64,000 nucleotides of DNA, from positions 158,501 through 222,500 of the forward strand of contig JAANYP010006939.1 of NCBI GenBank assembly GCA_020465985.1. Reading direction: 5' to 3'. The translations under genes were made by a program, and so were the position numbers. Shown here piece by piece: positions 39,763 to 50,673 of the stretch. Source of the DNA: Centrapalus pauciflorus (lineage: Eukaryota > Streptophyta > Magnoliopsida > Asterales > Asteraceae). The notes under the pieces are model-generated. The model worked only from the letters and a program-made list of their open reading frames with translations. It was not told the DNA's origin and ran no database searches. Position 1 is the stretch's first letter; each line of letters begins with the position of its first letter.

Positions 39763-40901
39763 CTACAGAAGATCTTGCTGTTGATTGTGGAGCATTCTGA
39801 TCTCGTGGGGGTTTCGGGCAGTCCCTTGAAAAATGGCCAAGCCTGTGGCAATTGTAGCATGCATCATCTTTTCGTGGACAATGCTCCCAGTGATGGCCTT
39901 TCTGCCCACAGCAGAAACAATAAATATCCTGAGTCTTGCACTCCCCAGAGTGCGCTTTTTTTGCATCGTCTGCAGTCCCTCATTTCAGAATTGGCCGAAA
40001 AGGCCCTTCCCTTCTTGGGTGATGAAGATTGTTGATGAGATTGGGGAGAGAATCGGGAGGATCCAGACTCCCGCTGCCTTTTTGGCGGCGACGGTTGAGT
40101 CGGTGTTGCGGCGGCTGAACCAATGACATATCCGGATAACAGGACCATCTGCTCCACATTCCGAGCAGCCTCAAGTAATCCAGCAAACGTTGTATACCGA
40201 ACCCCACTCATGGTTCGGCGTATCTCATAGTCTAGTCCGGCCTCAAACCGGGCTATTTTTCTCTCTTCCGTGTCAACTTGATGTGGTGCAAACAAACTTA
40301 AGCGGGTGAACTCAACGGCATATTGTGTAACCGTTTTCGTTCCTTGAGTCAGATTCAGGAACTTCGCCTCTAGACGGCGCTTCTCATCTGTAGGACAGTA
40401 TTGTTGAGAGAATACTTCCTTGAACTCGCTCCATGACATGTGTGACACTACCTCCATCGTCAACACATGTGTCATAGCATCCCACCACATAACAGCGTCC
40501 CTTGCAAACATTGCGGTTGCAAAGCGGACCATGTCCTTATCAGCACAGTCGCTGATTCTGAAAGTTCTCTCTGTGGTGGTGATCCATTCTAATGTTGTGG
40601 CAGCATCTCCGGTTCCATCAAAAGTAACAGCCCCGTTACTTTTGAAGTCCTTAAACCTACAACCCCTTGATCGGTTAGAAGACCCAGTGTCTTGTCTTTC
40701 CTCTTGATCATCTTGTTGTTGTTCCTTGTTCTTTCGTTTGTCAGCCTTACGTTTTGCTTCGGCATCATCTCTGGCCCTTAACTGATCAGCAAATGACTGA
40801 GCCTGCTCAGCCATTCGTTTGGATTGCAGTTCATTGTTCTGTTCCATGAGAGCTTGCATCATCTGGAACATCTGTTGAGGAGTCATATCGTCTCCTGACA
40901 T
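39763..40901 (-). pseudogene. GypB2 Gag
   Basis: 345 open codons from MSGDDMTPQQM (39864-40901), with the same Gag domain as GypB1 (WITTTERTFRIS, MWWDAM, QQYCPTDEK, LFAPHQVDTEE). A small insertion in a T/A run near 39955 shifts the frame in the first Cys-His motif (RDCRRCKKS), so the knuckles and the link to PR are read out of frame. Near 39810 the base missing in GypB1 is present. The leader to the primer site (40902-41091) is non-coding. Confidence 0.88.
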
Positions 40902-41091
40902 GTTCTGAAATATAACAACTTATATTTAGAACATTTAGTTGTAAGTCCTAAGTGTTTACAGTTACCCTTTATTTGTCCCCGTGTGCATGTCAATCCTATA
41001 TTAGTTCAGATCAAGTCCTAAGAGTCCATTCTAATATCATAACCTAAGTTTGAGTCCAAGTCCTCGCGGACACTTGAAATCTCAAACTAAT

Positions 41092-41103
41092 GCTCTGATA
41101 CCA
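41092..41103 (-). other. GypB2 primer binding site (tRNA-iMet)
   Basis: TGGTATCAGAGC on the minus strand, five bases from the LTR start at 41109. Confidence 0.9.
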
Positions 41104-41108
41104 AAACC

Positions 41109-43040
41109 TGTGACACCCTCTTGCTTTGATAATATAATCAGAATCACCAGGATCATCACACAACCCAATGAATATCATGATAATTGAAATTGAATACTTA
41201 AATCAGAATTAAGCAAATCCACACTAAAGCAATAGTATACATGTCTACAGTGATAAAGTCTAACTATTACAACATCACAAATTGTTTTGAAAGTAGTAAA
41301 TCCCAGCCCAAAGCTATTACATTCAAGTACCAATAGCTTCTAAGTCTCCGGGATATGAATTGAATTGCATAAGTAGAAGGTCCAGCTACACTTTTGCCTT
41401 TGCCTGAAAACATGGTGAGTCAACAGTAAGCTAATGCTTAGTGAGATAACAGATTATGCATACAATAAATATTTCTTTACAAGCAATGCTTAACCATGGG
41501 CAGTGTAAGCCCCATGAATGTTAAATCAGGCAGTGTAAGCCTCAGTGTATGTGTAAACCATGCAGTGCTAGCATGGGTTGGCAGTTCAAATGCTGATTGG
41601 GGATGTGCCGAACCTGACGGGATAACGAGTGGGATGATCAGTCCCCGACAGTGGCCTGCTGTCAGCCCCAGTCCAGGTCGCATCAGATTGTGAAGTAATG
41701 ATCATGCAGTGTAAGCATGATGTAAATAGATGCACTTTCAAATGAACGCTGGCTACATGTGTGTTACATGTCAAGTACGAGTGTGCATCATAACAACAAA
41801 TCATTTCATGAGTGCCAAATGAAGTATATGAACAATGTGAACATGCCATTGAATGTATAAACATGAATGTAAAAACAATAAATGTTCGAATGATAATCTG
41901 CAACTCACAGTGATTGGTACAGTGTGACTTGTCTCCGAATCAATGTGTGTTTTGATAACACCACAATGATCTGTAATGTAAGTGTAATAGTGATGTAATG
42001 TCAGTAATTGCTTAAAACTTGTATTCTGTAATTTTAAATGAATTTCCTACTGAATTCGGACCACATCCGAATTCGGATGGTCCGAAGTCCGGATGGTCCG
42101 AATTAGGTGTTGGTCCGAAATAGACTGTGGTCCGAAATGTGTGTACTCCGAAATGGGGGTGGTTCGGATTGTATATGGTCCGAATTGGGAAGGTATCCGA
42201 ATTGACTGTTGGTCCGAACTCGGATGGATCCGAAATCACTGTTTGATCCGAATTGGGGTGAATCCGAATTCGGATGGATCATATTCCGAGTTCATACTTA
42301 GCATATTTTTCCAATATTTTCCAGAATTATGTTTTTGACCATTTTTGCATGTTTTGAGTCTAATATTGCAACTATAAGCTTATATGTACTAAATCAACTT
42401 ATAATATAACAGTAATGTACCAAAACAACCCATTTTTGTCCATTTTTCTTCATGTCTTCGAAGAACACACACACTAAAACACACACTTAATTCCAAAATC
42501 ATACTTAAACTTCGAATCTGATTCTGAATTTTTGTATACAACAACATACATGCTCGAATTCAACTAATCCATCATAATGTATAACATGCATTAACATTTG
42601 CAACAATAATCTTAGAAATCGGTTTTCATACAAAACCGAACCAAAACTTCAAAAATTCGTGATATATAAGGAGATTGTTACCTTAAACGGTTTGTTGCAA
42701 CTGTTATAGTTCCTTAATTGCTACTTGAATCCAGATTTTGCACTTGAAATTTGTTGATTTCTTGTGCCCCTAGAATTGAAGCCGAGAGAGAGAGAGTAGA
42801 GAGAAGAGAGAGTGTTCGGTGAGAGAGAGTAGAGAGATAGTGGGTTTGTTCAAAATGAAAGACTTAGTCACTTTTATTTGTTGCTTTTTACCTATTTGCA
42901 TAATACACCCCTCATCTTTGTATTTTCTTACTTAACTGATAATATCATCAAAATAACTTAAATTGTAATAATAATTCATTAACACAACCATTAAGTCAAA
43001 TAATTGTAAATTACACATAATTGAAAATTGGGATGTTACA
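41109..43040 (-). repeat. GypB2 5' LTR, 1932 bp
   Basis: Starts TGTGACACCC rather than TGTGACGCCC. Minisatellite at about 42047-42290; GA tract at about 42783-42838. The last roughly 1.1-1.3 kb is almost identical to 34312-36227, while the first several hundred bases are much more diverged. Confidence 0.9.
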
Positions 43041-43351
43041 GAATGTCCGTTTGGTTGCCGTTATCCATTCGAGTGCGGCAACAGCGTCTCCCAATCATTA
43101 AACTCCACAGCCCCGTTTCCCTTGAAATCCTTAAACCGACAACCTTTGGGTTTGTTTGATGACCCAGTGTTGTCATCTTGTTCCTCATTGTTGCCCCCTT
43201 CCTTTTCTTTGTTCTTTATCTTATCCTCTCTTCTCTTAGCTTCGACCTCATCTCGAGCCCGAAACTGATCTTGTATCATCTTGTTCTGCTCAGCCATCAT
43301 GGCTAGCATCATCTCTCTGGTTTCTTCGGGTGTCATTCCTCCTCCAGACAT
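43041..43351 (-). pseudogene. GypA1 Gag N-terminus
   Basis: Starts MSGGGMTPEETREMM, with a charged coiled-coil-like N terminus and the GCRFKDFKGNGAVEF motif shared with GypB Gag (GCRFKDFKSNGAV). A one-base shift at about 43092 (FNDWETLLP) precedes the EWITATKRTF segment, which continues across GypB2 into 34311 (FRISDCA). Confidence 0.82.
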
Positions 43352-43553
43352 GTTCTGAAATAATAAACATATAACTTGTTTAGTAACATGTCATTAATTT
43401 AAAGACACCACCCATTTGTCCCGTATGATAGTCAATCTCTTATAATTACTATATCGTAACCTATCTTAGTTCAGATCATTACTTAGAATCACTACATATC
43501 ATCACCTAATGTTTGAGACCAAGACCTCACGGACACTTGAATCTCAAACTACT
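43352..43553. other. GypA1 leader
   Basis: About 200 non-coding bases between Gag start and primer site, with partial similarity to the GypB leaders (TTGAGACCAAGACCTC motif versus TTGAGTCCAAGTCCTC). Confidence 0.65.
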
Positions 43554-43565
43554 GCTCTGATACCA
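43554..43565 (-). other. GypA1 primer binding site (tRNA-iMet)
   Basis: TGGTATCAGAGC on the minus strand, five bases from the LTR boundary at 43571. Confidence 0.9.
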
Positions 43566-43570
43566 TCTCG

Positions 43571-45542
43571 TGTGACACCCTTGCCACAACAACCACCATT
43601 TACAAACACCCAGGATAAATCATCAAACACAATTACAATAATGATCTGATAACCTAATTTAAGTGCGGAAGCATTAAAATACATAATTAAAGTAGTGCAA
43701 CAGTATCAGACACCCTACGGTGCTACAAGGTACCAAATTTAAATCTACACACCCGATTAAATTATTACAACATCCAGAATATATTACAACATTGTCTCAA
43801 AACATAATTACCGATTAAGTAGTACCAAATCTTCCGAATCTTCACAAACGACCTAACTAGAAGGTCCGGCGGTAGACTTCCCTTTTCCTGTAAAAGTACA
43901 ACATCTGAGAGGTAAGCGAATGCTTAGTGAATACAAAGATTACGCATTTTATAAATCTTTATGAAGCCCCAAGGGTAACACCGATGACAAACATCGTATA
44001 CCCTTCTTCGTACACCAAGTACGGACCAGAGCCGCAGCCCTTTCGAGCCCAAAGCTCGGCATTAAACATACCATCTGAGACAAACGTACGATCGGGGATG
44101 ACATACTGCCTACCAGAACCTTGGAGGGATCAGCTCCAGGTCATATTGCGCAGTAACATCAGAGTAATCGATGCGACCCACCGGTCCATCACTAGATGCA
44201 CAACAATCGAAAGGACATGCAACAAGTATGAATGTGCATCTAAATCTACGCAAGTTAGTAGAATTCCAAACAATAAATGAAGCAACAGGTCTCAGCAGGA
44301 TAAGCTTAACATAAAACAGATATAAACATGCGAAATCTAATGTACTCACAGTGGGTGCGTAAATAAAACTTCAATATTATTTCTCTTTGGGCTTTCAACC
44401 GAATCCACCAGGTACCCCATTGTGGGTTAAACAACACCACAAGGGACCTGTTAAATTAGTTGCAACAATACCTCGAGTCAAAAACCGTTTAAATCCATAA
44501 GACCAAGTTTTGTAAGTTTTGCAATATTTTTCCCCCATTTCGGGTCCATGTCTAAATTCGACCCATAACTAAGTTTGAACCCATCTCAAGTTCACACCTT
44601 ATCCTTTGAATAACTCTTGTCATTTTATGTGTTTTTTTTATGGGTTTCATTCAAAATATTCGAGTTTAGAGAGTGGGTTTTCATTTCTAGGTATTAAATT
44701 CGAATCCATGGGGATAAATTCGAATCCCATTCAAATTTATGGGTTAGATTCGAACCCTTGTTCGAATTTGATGATTAAACTCGAGATTAACATGTTAAAC
44801 TCGAATATATACTCGAATCTAGTACCAAAATCGAGTTTGTTCTTGCATTTCGACTATGTTCTTGGTATTTTCGAGTTTGTTCATCTTACAACTTTAAAAC
44901 ATGCATTTCTAAGCCTAAAATCACCGATATATCATGTATTGAGCCTAATTTCGTTTCTATTATACATATACTATCATATTCTTGCAAGATTTCAAGCAAA
45001 ACTATCTCCAAATCACATAAAAATGGCAGATTCGAATCTAAGTTCTTCAAAACCGAAATAAACAAACTTAAAAGGGTCGATTCTTACCTCAATCCATACG
45101 AAATCAAGAATCCAACTGCAGATTGTTGTAGTACTCCTCGAGATCTTTCCAATGACGTATAAATCTCGATAATCGGCCGGTCGGTTTGTGAGATATCGTA
45201 GAGAGAAGTAGAGAGAATTCTAGAGAGAGAAAGTGTAGACAGAGAGAGTGACCATAGAAAATGAAAGGCTTTAGCCTTTTATTTCCATTTTCATCACTTT
45301 GCACATTTCACCCCTCAACTTAACCGGTTCCATAAAATACTGATTTATTCTTAATTTATCATTAATAGCTTTTATAATTCATAATATTCCTTAATAATAA
45401 TTCCGAGTTCAAATTTTCTTAAAATAACAACAAACTTTCTAAATATCCCAAATACATAATAATTGCTCATAATTCAACTTAATTGTAAATTTTCCACTTA
45501 ATATAGATCCAAATCACAGAAATTGAATTCGAGGATGTTACA
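43571..45542 (-). repeat. GypA1 5' LTR, 1972 bp
   Basis: TGTGACACCC to GATGTTACA on the plus strand, followed by TGGAC. Best match is the split LTR at 17724/27344. It includes a TCGAA-type array (about 44650-44880) and a GA tract (45199-45250). The plus-strand ORF 44606-45061 has no coding support. Confidence 0.9.
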
Positions 45543-45547
45543 TGGAC
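45543..45547. repeat. Target site duplication TGGAC, right copy (GypA1)
   Basis: Exact partner of 17719-17723. Removing one copy and everything between restores a continuous Copia-2 reading frame. Confidence 0.9.
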
Positions 45548-46338
45548 CTTCTTTGCAATAAAATCCTTTGAGGAAGAGGATTCACCTTTTTCAAATAAGT
45601 AACTTTTCAGAATACTTACGGGTTCTTTAGGTTTTTTTAGCTTGTTTGTCATGTGAAGGTTTAACAATTCATCTATTTTGACAAACATCTCTTCCAATGA
45701 GTCGAAATCCGAGTTCATTTATGGATCAAATTCTTGTTCAGAATTTATAGAATCAAGTTTAATTAAAAGTTTCTGATCTGATTGAGATTTGTTTTCATGT
45801 TGATTTTGCAATTTTAATTCCAACGATTTAATTTCAGCCTTAAGATTGTCATTTTCAGGCTCAAAAGTTTTGTTTTTCAATTCAAGAGCAGAATTTATCT
45901 TCTCAAGAATTGAATTTGGTATATATGGCTTTTGAGAATAAGTAGTATTTTTAGACAAATCCTTTTCAGAACAAGTCTGAATATACTCCCCTGAAATGCA
46001 AAAATTTTGATAACTCTCATTTAATCTGTTATAGTCTACAGTATTCTGCATTTCATCAGTTCTCACCTTTTTAAATCTTCACCTGGTTCTACTTCATCTG
46101 AAGCTTTCATAAAAATCATTTGTAATCCTAAATTCATATATCTGACATCATATATAGAACTTGAAATTGCTTTAGTCAAATATTTAGGATTAGTCCAACC
46201 TATACCTAATTTTGAATTATAAAATTCGCTATCTTTAGGTTGGTTCAAATATATTGTTTGATCTGTTTGACCTCGTTTTATAATCTTCCAATGATTTAAT
46301 TTTCTCATAAATCTTTGTTCTTTCATCAAATATAGCAT
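45548..46338 (-). pseudogene. Copia-2 Gag C-terminal coiled-coil region
   Basis: Segments 46063-46338, 45719-46066 and 45479-45718 cover a degenerate region. It has heptad-like sequence (EKINSALELKNK, LKAEIKSLELKLQNQ), then FDSLEEMFVKIDELL and GESSSSKDFIAKKV, which reads on into 17723 across the gypsy complex. There are stops near 45719 and frame changes near 46065 and 46240. No catalytic motif. Confidence 0.65.
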
Positions 46339-47302
46339 GATATTTCACAGAATAACTTGATGCTTCTAATTCAGCTAAATTCAGTTTTTCTTTTAGGTCA
46401 AATATATTGTTATTCAGTTTCTGAATTTGACTTTGATGTTCATTGGATTTATCTTGTAAATCTGATACAGCTCTTAATGCTGATGCCTTATCCTTGGAAA
46501 AATCTAACACTAAAGCATGTTCTTGACTCAATTTGTTTTCCAAGGAATGGACATTTTTCTTTTCGGCTATTAAGGATTTTTCAAATCTCTTTAACACATA
46601 GGCCATTTGATTCAGTTTTTGTTCAAGCATACATGAGTTATCATCATCAGAATCTGAATTAGATTGTACCTCTGGTGACTCTGAACTCTTTGAGGTATCT
46701 GAATCTGATTCACCATCATCCTTTTCCTTGCTGCATCCAGCATATCCTGTTGCCATCAGTGTTATCTCTTCAGTCAGTTCCTTATCATCATCAGACTCCT
46801 TATTCTCTTCTGTTTCCTCATCCATAAAACCCACCCCAACCTCATCTTCAGGTATCATTACAGACTCACTAAGTTCAGAATCATTAAAAACTTCAGATTT
46901 CAGACAGATGTGTGCATCTTCATCTAGAATATCTTCATCTTCAGATAATTGGAACCAATGATCATCTTCAGCCATCAAAGCCTTACCGGCCTCTTTTTCC
47001 TTTGCCAGCAGTGCCTTGCGAGTGTAGTATTCTGAATTCTTAACTACAGACAATCTGCATTCTCTGGCAAAGTGGCCTGGCTTTCCACAGTTATAGTATT
47101 TTTGCTCAGAGTCCTTCTTGGCAGGCTTATCAGATTTGTCATGCTTCTCAGCTCTCTTGCCACTGCTCTCTCCTGATTTATCATATTGGTCCTTCTTCTC
47201 ATATTTTCGTGAGCCTATCTTATACCTCATCTTATTCTTGGTCGGTTTGCGGTAGAACTTCTTCTGAAATGCCTTCGTCAACAAGGCCATTTGTTTCTTC
47301 AT
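46235..47302 (-). pseudogene. Copia-2 Gag zinc-knuckle and acidic region
   Basis: 355 open codons, preceded in the same frame by three stops at 47303-47345. A Lys-rich N part (FQKKFYRKPTKNK) leads to a zinc knuckle reading YYNCGKPGHFAREC: the first Cys of CCHC is Tyr, so zinc binding is probably lost. An acidic stretch (EDEDILDEDAH and others) and a long coiled coil follow. The order basic region, knuckle, acidic region, coiled coil is typical of long copia Gag proteins. Confidence 0.75.
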
Positions 47303-47350
47303 CTCTTCAATTTAAGAATAAGTTGAGGAATCAGATGAATCTGAATTTTA

Positions 47351-48137
47351 TCAACTGCTGCTCATTACTACCCGTTTCTCCTTTTTTAGCTTATATTTAT
47401 ACTTCTTGTCTGCCAACAGAGCTAAAGGATCAACGATTTCCGTTTCAGCCTTCGTCTTTCCTGACATCTTCCTTAAAACAACTTCTTGGTAGTTGTTAAG
47501 GTTTTCAAAAACCATGTGGAAATCCATGTCGTCAATCTTTTTATTCTGCTGAATTATCATTATGTACTTATCCCACTCCGGATTCAGTACGTTCAGGAAT
47601 TTGACATTAATATCCAAATTTGACTTTGTCACACCATTCCTTTTCATCCTACTGACCAGGCTGACGAACCTCAGATACATACTTTCCAGCAATTCCCCTT
47701 CTCTTGCTCTGAAGTTTTCAAACGTCATCAGACTGTTTCGAGCTGTTGCTGCTCTGTCTGAACCTCTCATCAATTTACAAACCTCATCCCAGATGGATTT
47801 GGCTGTTTTTCTATTGGTCAGGCAGGTATATATATCATTGGGTATTGATATCAGCAAGAGTTTTCTAGCAGTCTTGTCCCCTAGTTTTTTCCGTTTTTGA
47901 GCTTATGTTAGGTTTGTGACCTCAACTGTTCTTTCTTGGATAGGAGGTTGCCGTTTGGTACTGCGGGTATGGTTTCAAGGAAAACAGTTGGTCCCTCATT
48001 TAGTGATTTCATCATTTCATCGGACAGGTCATGAAATTGATGAATTCAAGGAATCTTTCCCTCCACTGAACGTATTCTCCTCTGTACAGAATTGGAGGTT
48101 TTGTTTCTGACCCCATGGCTAGTGCATCTTTGGACAT
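47351..48137 (-). pseudogene. Copia-2 Gag N-terminal domain
   Basis: The likely start is the ATG at 48135-48137 (MSKDALAMGSETKPPILYRG), with the conserved YVQWRERFLEFI. At least two frameshifts and a stop occur at about 47870-48020 before the open block 47351-47857. That block has the UBN2-type signature: SIPNDIYTCL, IWDEVCKLMRGSD, TFENFRAREGE, RFVSLVSRMKRN, VKFLNVLNPEWDKY and LNNYQEVVLRK. It assembles particles in an intact element. Confidence 0.75.
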
Positions 48138-49202
48138 TTTGAATGATTAAAAGGAATCTTCCAAGATCTTTTAAATGGATATTGATTGAAAATGAAAAAT
48201 TGATCAAACTTGTTGATAAATTGATCAAACTCGAATGAAAGTGGTATGAAACTCGATATGAATGGGATCAATCTAGATCAAAGAATGATTAAACTCGAAC
48301 AAAGAATTGAATCAACTCGATTTGTAAAGAATGAAAATCGAATCTAGAAGAATCAATCGATACATTAGTAATGAAACTCGAATTAAGATTTGATGAAACT
48401 CGAATGATACTTCTATAAAACTCGGATGAAATAACAATGAACTCGAATCAAGTGGACTGATGATTGATTAAACTCGAATCAAACTTAATTTCACTTGACA
48501 GTTGTTTTATTATACTCGAATAAAACTTCCTTCTAACTCGAATATTATGTCCAACTCGATTGAAATGAAATTCAACTCGATTGCAAATGTTTTGCAACTC
48601 GAATAAAACACTTGTTCAACTCGAATTAAACTGCTTGCAACTCGATTGAAATAAGTGTCCAACTCGATGGGAACTTCTTTCAACTCGATTAAACTTCCTT
48701 TTCAACTCAATTATAACTTCTTAAAACTCGATTAAACTAAGTTTCCAACTCGATCAAAGAAGTATTCAACTCGATTAATACATGAATTTCAATTAATTTC
48801 GAGTTTTATGCTTTTTGAAAAAATTCAAGTCCAGATTCCACTAATTTCACTTAAAATGCATAAAATGATCCCAAATTGAAATTGAAGGTTGGTTTTTCAC
48901 TAACAAACACTTTTAATGAAAGCAGTTTGGTAAATTTCAGAACAAACTCCTTGTTTTTCTCAAGAACAGTGAAGAACAATCGGTTTTCACAAAATCCGAA
49001 AATTCATTAAAACTTTTTGTGTGTTTTGAATTACAGATTGAAATTATAATCAATCTGTTCGTTTTTCAATCCTTTACCTTCGATCAAAATTTCACAATCA
49101 ACATTCACTGAATCAAAAACCCTAGGGGTTTTTCGATTTTTCAAAAATTCTGATAAAACAGTGAAAATATTTTCAAAAATCAATCAGTTAATCCATTTCC
49201 AT
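48138..49202. other. Copia-2 leader with ACTCGA(A/T) array
   Basis: Non-coding. From about 48215 to 48790 it is an array of ACTCGAAT, ACTCGATT and related motifs at roughly 15-30 base spacing. 48800-49200 is AT-rich without repeats. No packaging or structural signal could be identified. Confidence 0.65.
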
Positions 49203-49214
49203 GCTCTAATACCA
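49203..49214 (-). other. Copia-2 primer binding site
   Basis: TGGTATTAGAGC on the minus strand, one base different from the tRNA-iMet site used by every other element here, two bases from the LTR end. Confidence 0.8.
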
Positions 49215-49216
49215 AT

Positions 49217-49515
49217 TGATATTCCAGATTAATCAATCAAACATTCCATACAAACAATTAAGAACAGATTCAAACACTAACAGAATGATTATTGCACAAA
49301 AATAGGATTACAATGAAGATTGGAATTGCATACTGTAGCCCTAATTCCTCTATGAATTTCCGTGCAAATACACAATCAGAATTCGTGCAATTACAATGTC
49401 AAAACTATTACATTTACAAAGGAATATTCTATTTATAGCCAAAAGTCAACTATGTATTAATTACAAAATATACCCTAGACATATTTAATTCATCAATCTA
49501 AAATTGATTCTAACA
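49217..49515 (-). repeat. Copia-2 5' LTR, 299 bp
   Basis: On the minus strand it starts TGTTAGAATC and ends GGAATATCA. The inner end is fixed by the primer site and the outer end by resumption of Copia-4 coding sequence at 49516. A TATA-like GGCTATAAATAG lies at 49426-49440. Bases next to it, GACAC (49516-49520), would be the target duplication, but no second copy of the LTR is in the window. Confidence 0.7.
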
Positions 49516-49893
49516 GACACAAAGCTAGAAAACATACAAAAATTTCTAGGCTGTCCCATCTTGTTTGTACCCCTTTGTTGATGTCACCAATTATCTGATC
49601 ATTTAGGTGACACCTGATCCACTTAGGATCATTATTCAACGAAGATTAACCTGTGTCAGTTTCATTTTCATTAGGTCTTGCAGAACAACTTTCAAGATTA
49701 TCAGACACACTGATGTCTTGAGTTTGTTTAGCCATTGAGAATGAATCATTATTGTTGAACACATCATCAGAAGATTCATGGAAATCAGCATTGACTGGTT
49801 TTAGACATGGTGCATTAACTATGTCTGTACACTTATTCACACAGGCTGTATCCACATAATCATCATCATGACCATTGTGGTTAACAGGTTCCA
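49516..49893 (-). pseudogene. Copia-4 INT-RT linker and RT start
   Basis: Acidic linker (block 49646-49894), then a frame with PKWIRCHLNDQIIGDINKG and, after a shift, NFCMFSSFVS, the conserved lead-in to copia RT. It ends at 49516 where the Copia-2 LTR starts. No RT catalytic motif remains on this side. Confidence 0.7.
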
Positions 49894-50673
49894 CTATGGG
49901 TCAAGTGAAGCTTTTGAGTCCTTCTTTTCATCACTGGAATGCATAAGATCATCAAAGCTCAACTCTCCTGAAACTGATTCAGGAACAACTTTGGTAGAAG
50001 CATTCTGAGACTCCTCAAAGGTGACATTGATATATTCATCTATCACCTTTCTTTTGTAGTTGTATACTCCGTAAGGTTTAGAGATAGCAGAATATCTAAC
50101 AAACAAACCTTCATCAGCTTTGGGTTCAAATTTTGCCAGGTGATCCCTCTGATTTAAAATGATGCAGGGACATCCAAACACATGGAAATAACTAATATTT
50201 GGCCTTATCCCTTTGATTAGTTCATAATGAGTCTTGTTGAACCTTTTTACCACTAAGAATCTGTTTTGAGTGAAGCAGGCAGTGTTGACAGCTTCAGCCC
50301 AAAATGATGAAGGCAAACCTGATGCACACAACATGGTTTCAGCAGCTTTAATGAGGGTTCTATTCCTCCTTTTAGCAACTCCATTTTGTTGTGGAGTTCG
50401 TATAACTGAAAAGTTTTGTGATATCCATCTTTCTTCACAGAAGTCTTCAAGAGTACTATTTCTAAATTCAGTACCATGATCACTTCTAAGCTGCTTGACT
50501 TGCGCAGAGTTTAGAACTTCCATCTTTTTGATAAATCCAATAATTTCTCTGGCAGCCTCTCCTTTGGTCTTAAGGAAGATCACCCATGTAAACCTGGAGA
50601 ACTCATCAACCATTACTAGAGTGTATCTTCTACCTCCTAGACTTGGGACACTGACAGGTCCAAACAAGTCCAT
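49894..50673 (-). CDS. Copia-4 integrase core
   Basis: 259 open codons. First catalytic Asp in MDLFGPVSV, second in RSDHGTEFRN (usual DNGTEF), then TPQQNGVAKRRNRTL, where the catalytic Glu of VAERRN is Lys. That substitution should abolish strand transfer. The C-terminal INT motifs FHVFGCPCIILN and KFEPKADEGLFV are intact. The segment lies between PR and the RT lead-in. Confidence 0.85.
   Translation of the reverse strand: MDLFGPVSVPSLGGRRYTLVMVDEFSRFTWVIFLKTKGEAAREIIGFIKKMEVLNSAQVKQLRSDHGTEFRNSTLEDFCEERWISQNFSVIRTPQQNGVAKRRNRTLIKAAETMLCASGLPSSFWAEAVNTACFTQNRFLVVKRFNKTHYELIKGIRPNISYFHVFGCPCIILNQRDHLAKFEPKADEGLFVRYSAISKPYGVYNYKRKVIDEYINVTFEESQNASTKVVPESVSGELSFDDLMHSSDEKKDSKASLDP

Larger units (their letters stand above)
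34312..43040 (-). mobile_element. GypB2, Ty3/gypsy chromovirus-like element, 8729 bp
   Basis: Second GypB copy, in the gag of GypA1, with target duplication GAATG (34307-34311 and 43041-43045). It has LTRs of 1916 and 1932 bp, primer site, gag, PR, RT with the same 89-nt intron-like insert, RNase H, INT and chromodomain-like tail. The LTRs differ strongly in their first several hundred plus-strand bases but hardly at all in the rest. Damage: a gag frameshift near 39955, a one-base loss near 37410, and a stop at 36733-36735. Confidence 0.92.
17724..45542 (-). mobile_element. GypA1, Ty3/gypsy chromovirus-like element containing nested insertions
   Basis: The outer gypsy element of the complex, flanked by TGGAC. 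Its own pieces are 3' LTR (17724-18502 and 27344-28481), pol 3' half (28482-30992), PR and gag (about 33137-34311 and 43046-43351), leader, primer site, and 5' LTR (43571-45542). Inserted in it are GypB1, GypA2 and GypB2. The two LTRs are nearly identical apart from two small indels (about 42 and 12 bases) and a few substitutions, whereas the LTR at 30993 is clearly more diverged. RT-RH-INT order and the chromodomain-like tail place it in the Tekay/Del-like chromoviruses; the lineage name is inference. Confidence 0.8.
13841..49515 (-). mobile_element. Copia-2, Ty1/copia element split by the gypsy complex
   Basis: The two halves are 13841-17723 (end of gag linker, PR, INT, RT, RNase H) and 45543-49515 (5' LTR, primer site, leader, gag, coiled coil). 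Removing 17724-45542 and one copy of TGGAC rejoins an open frame through AKKV and HASQGKRIL, which shows that they are one element. At its 5' end it abuts Copia-4 coding sequence at 49516, so it was inserted in Copia-4. At the 3' end I find no copy of its 299-bp LTR; a different LTR type follows instead (see findings). Numerous stops and shifts show decay. Confidence 0.75.
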
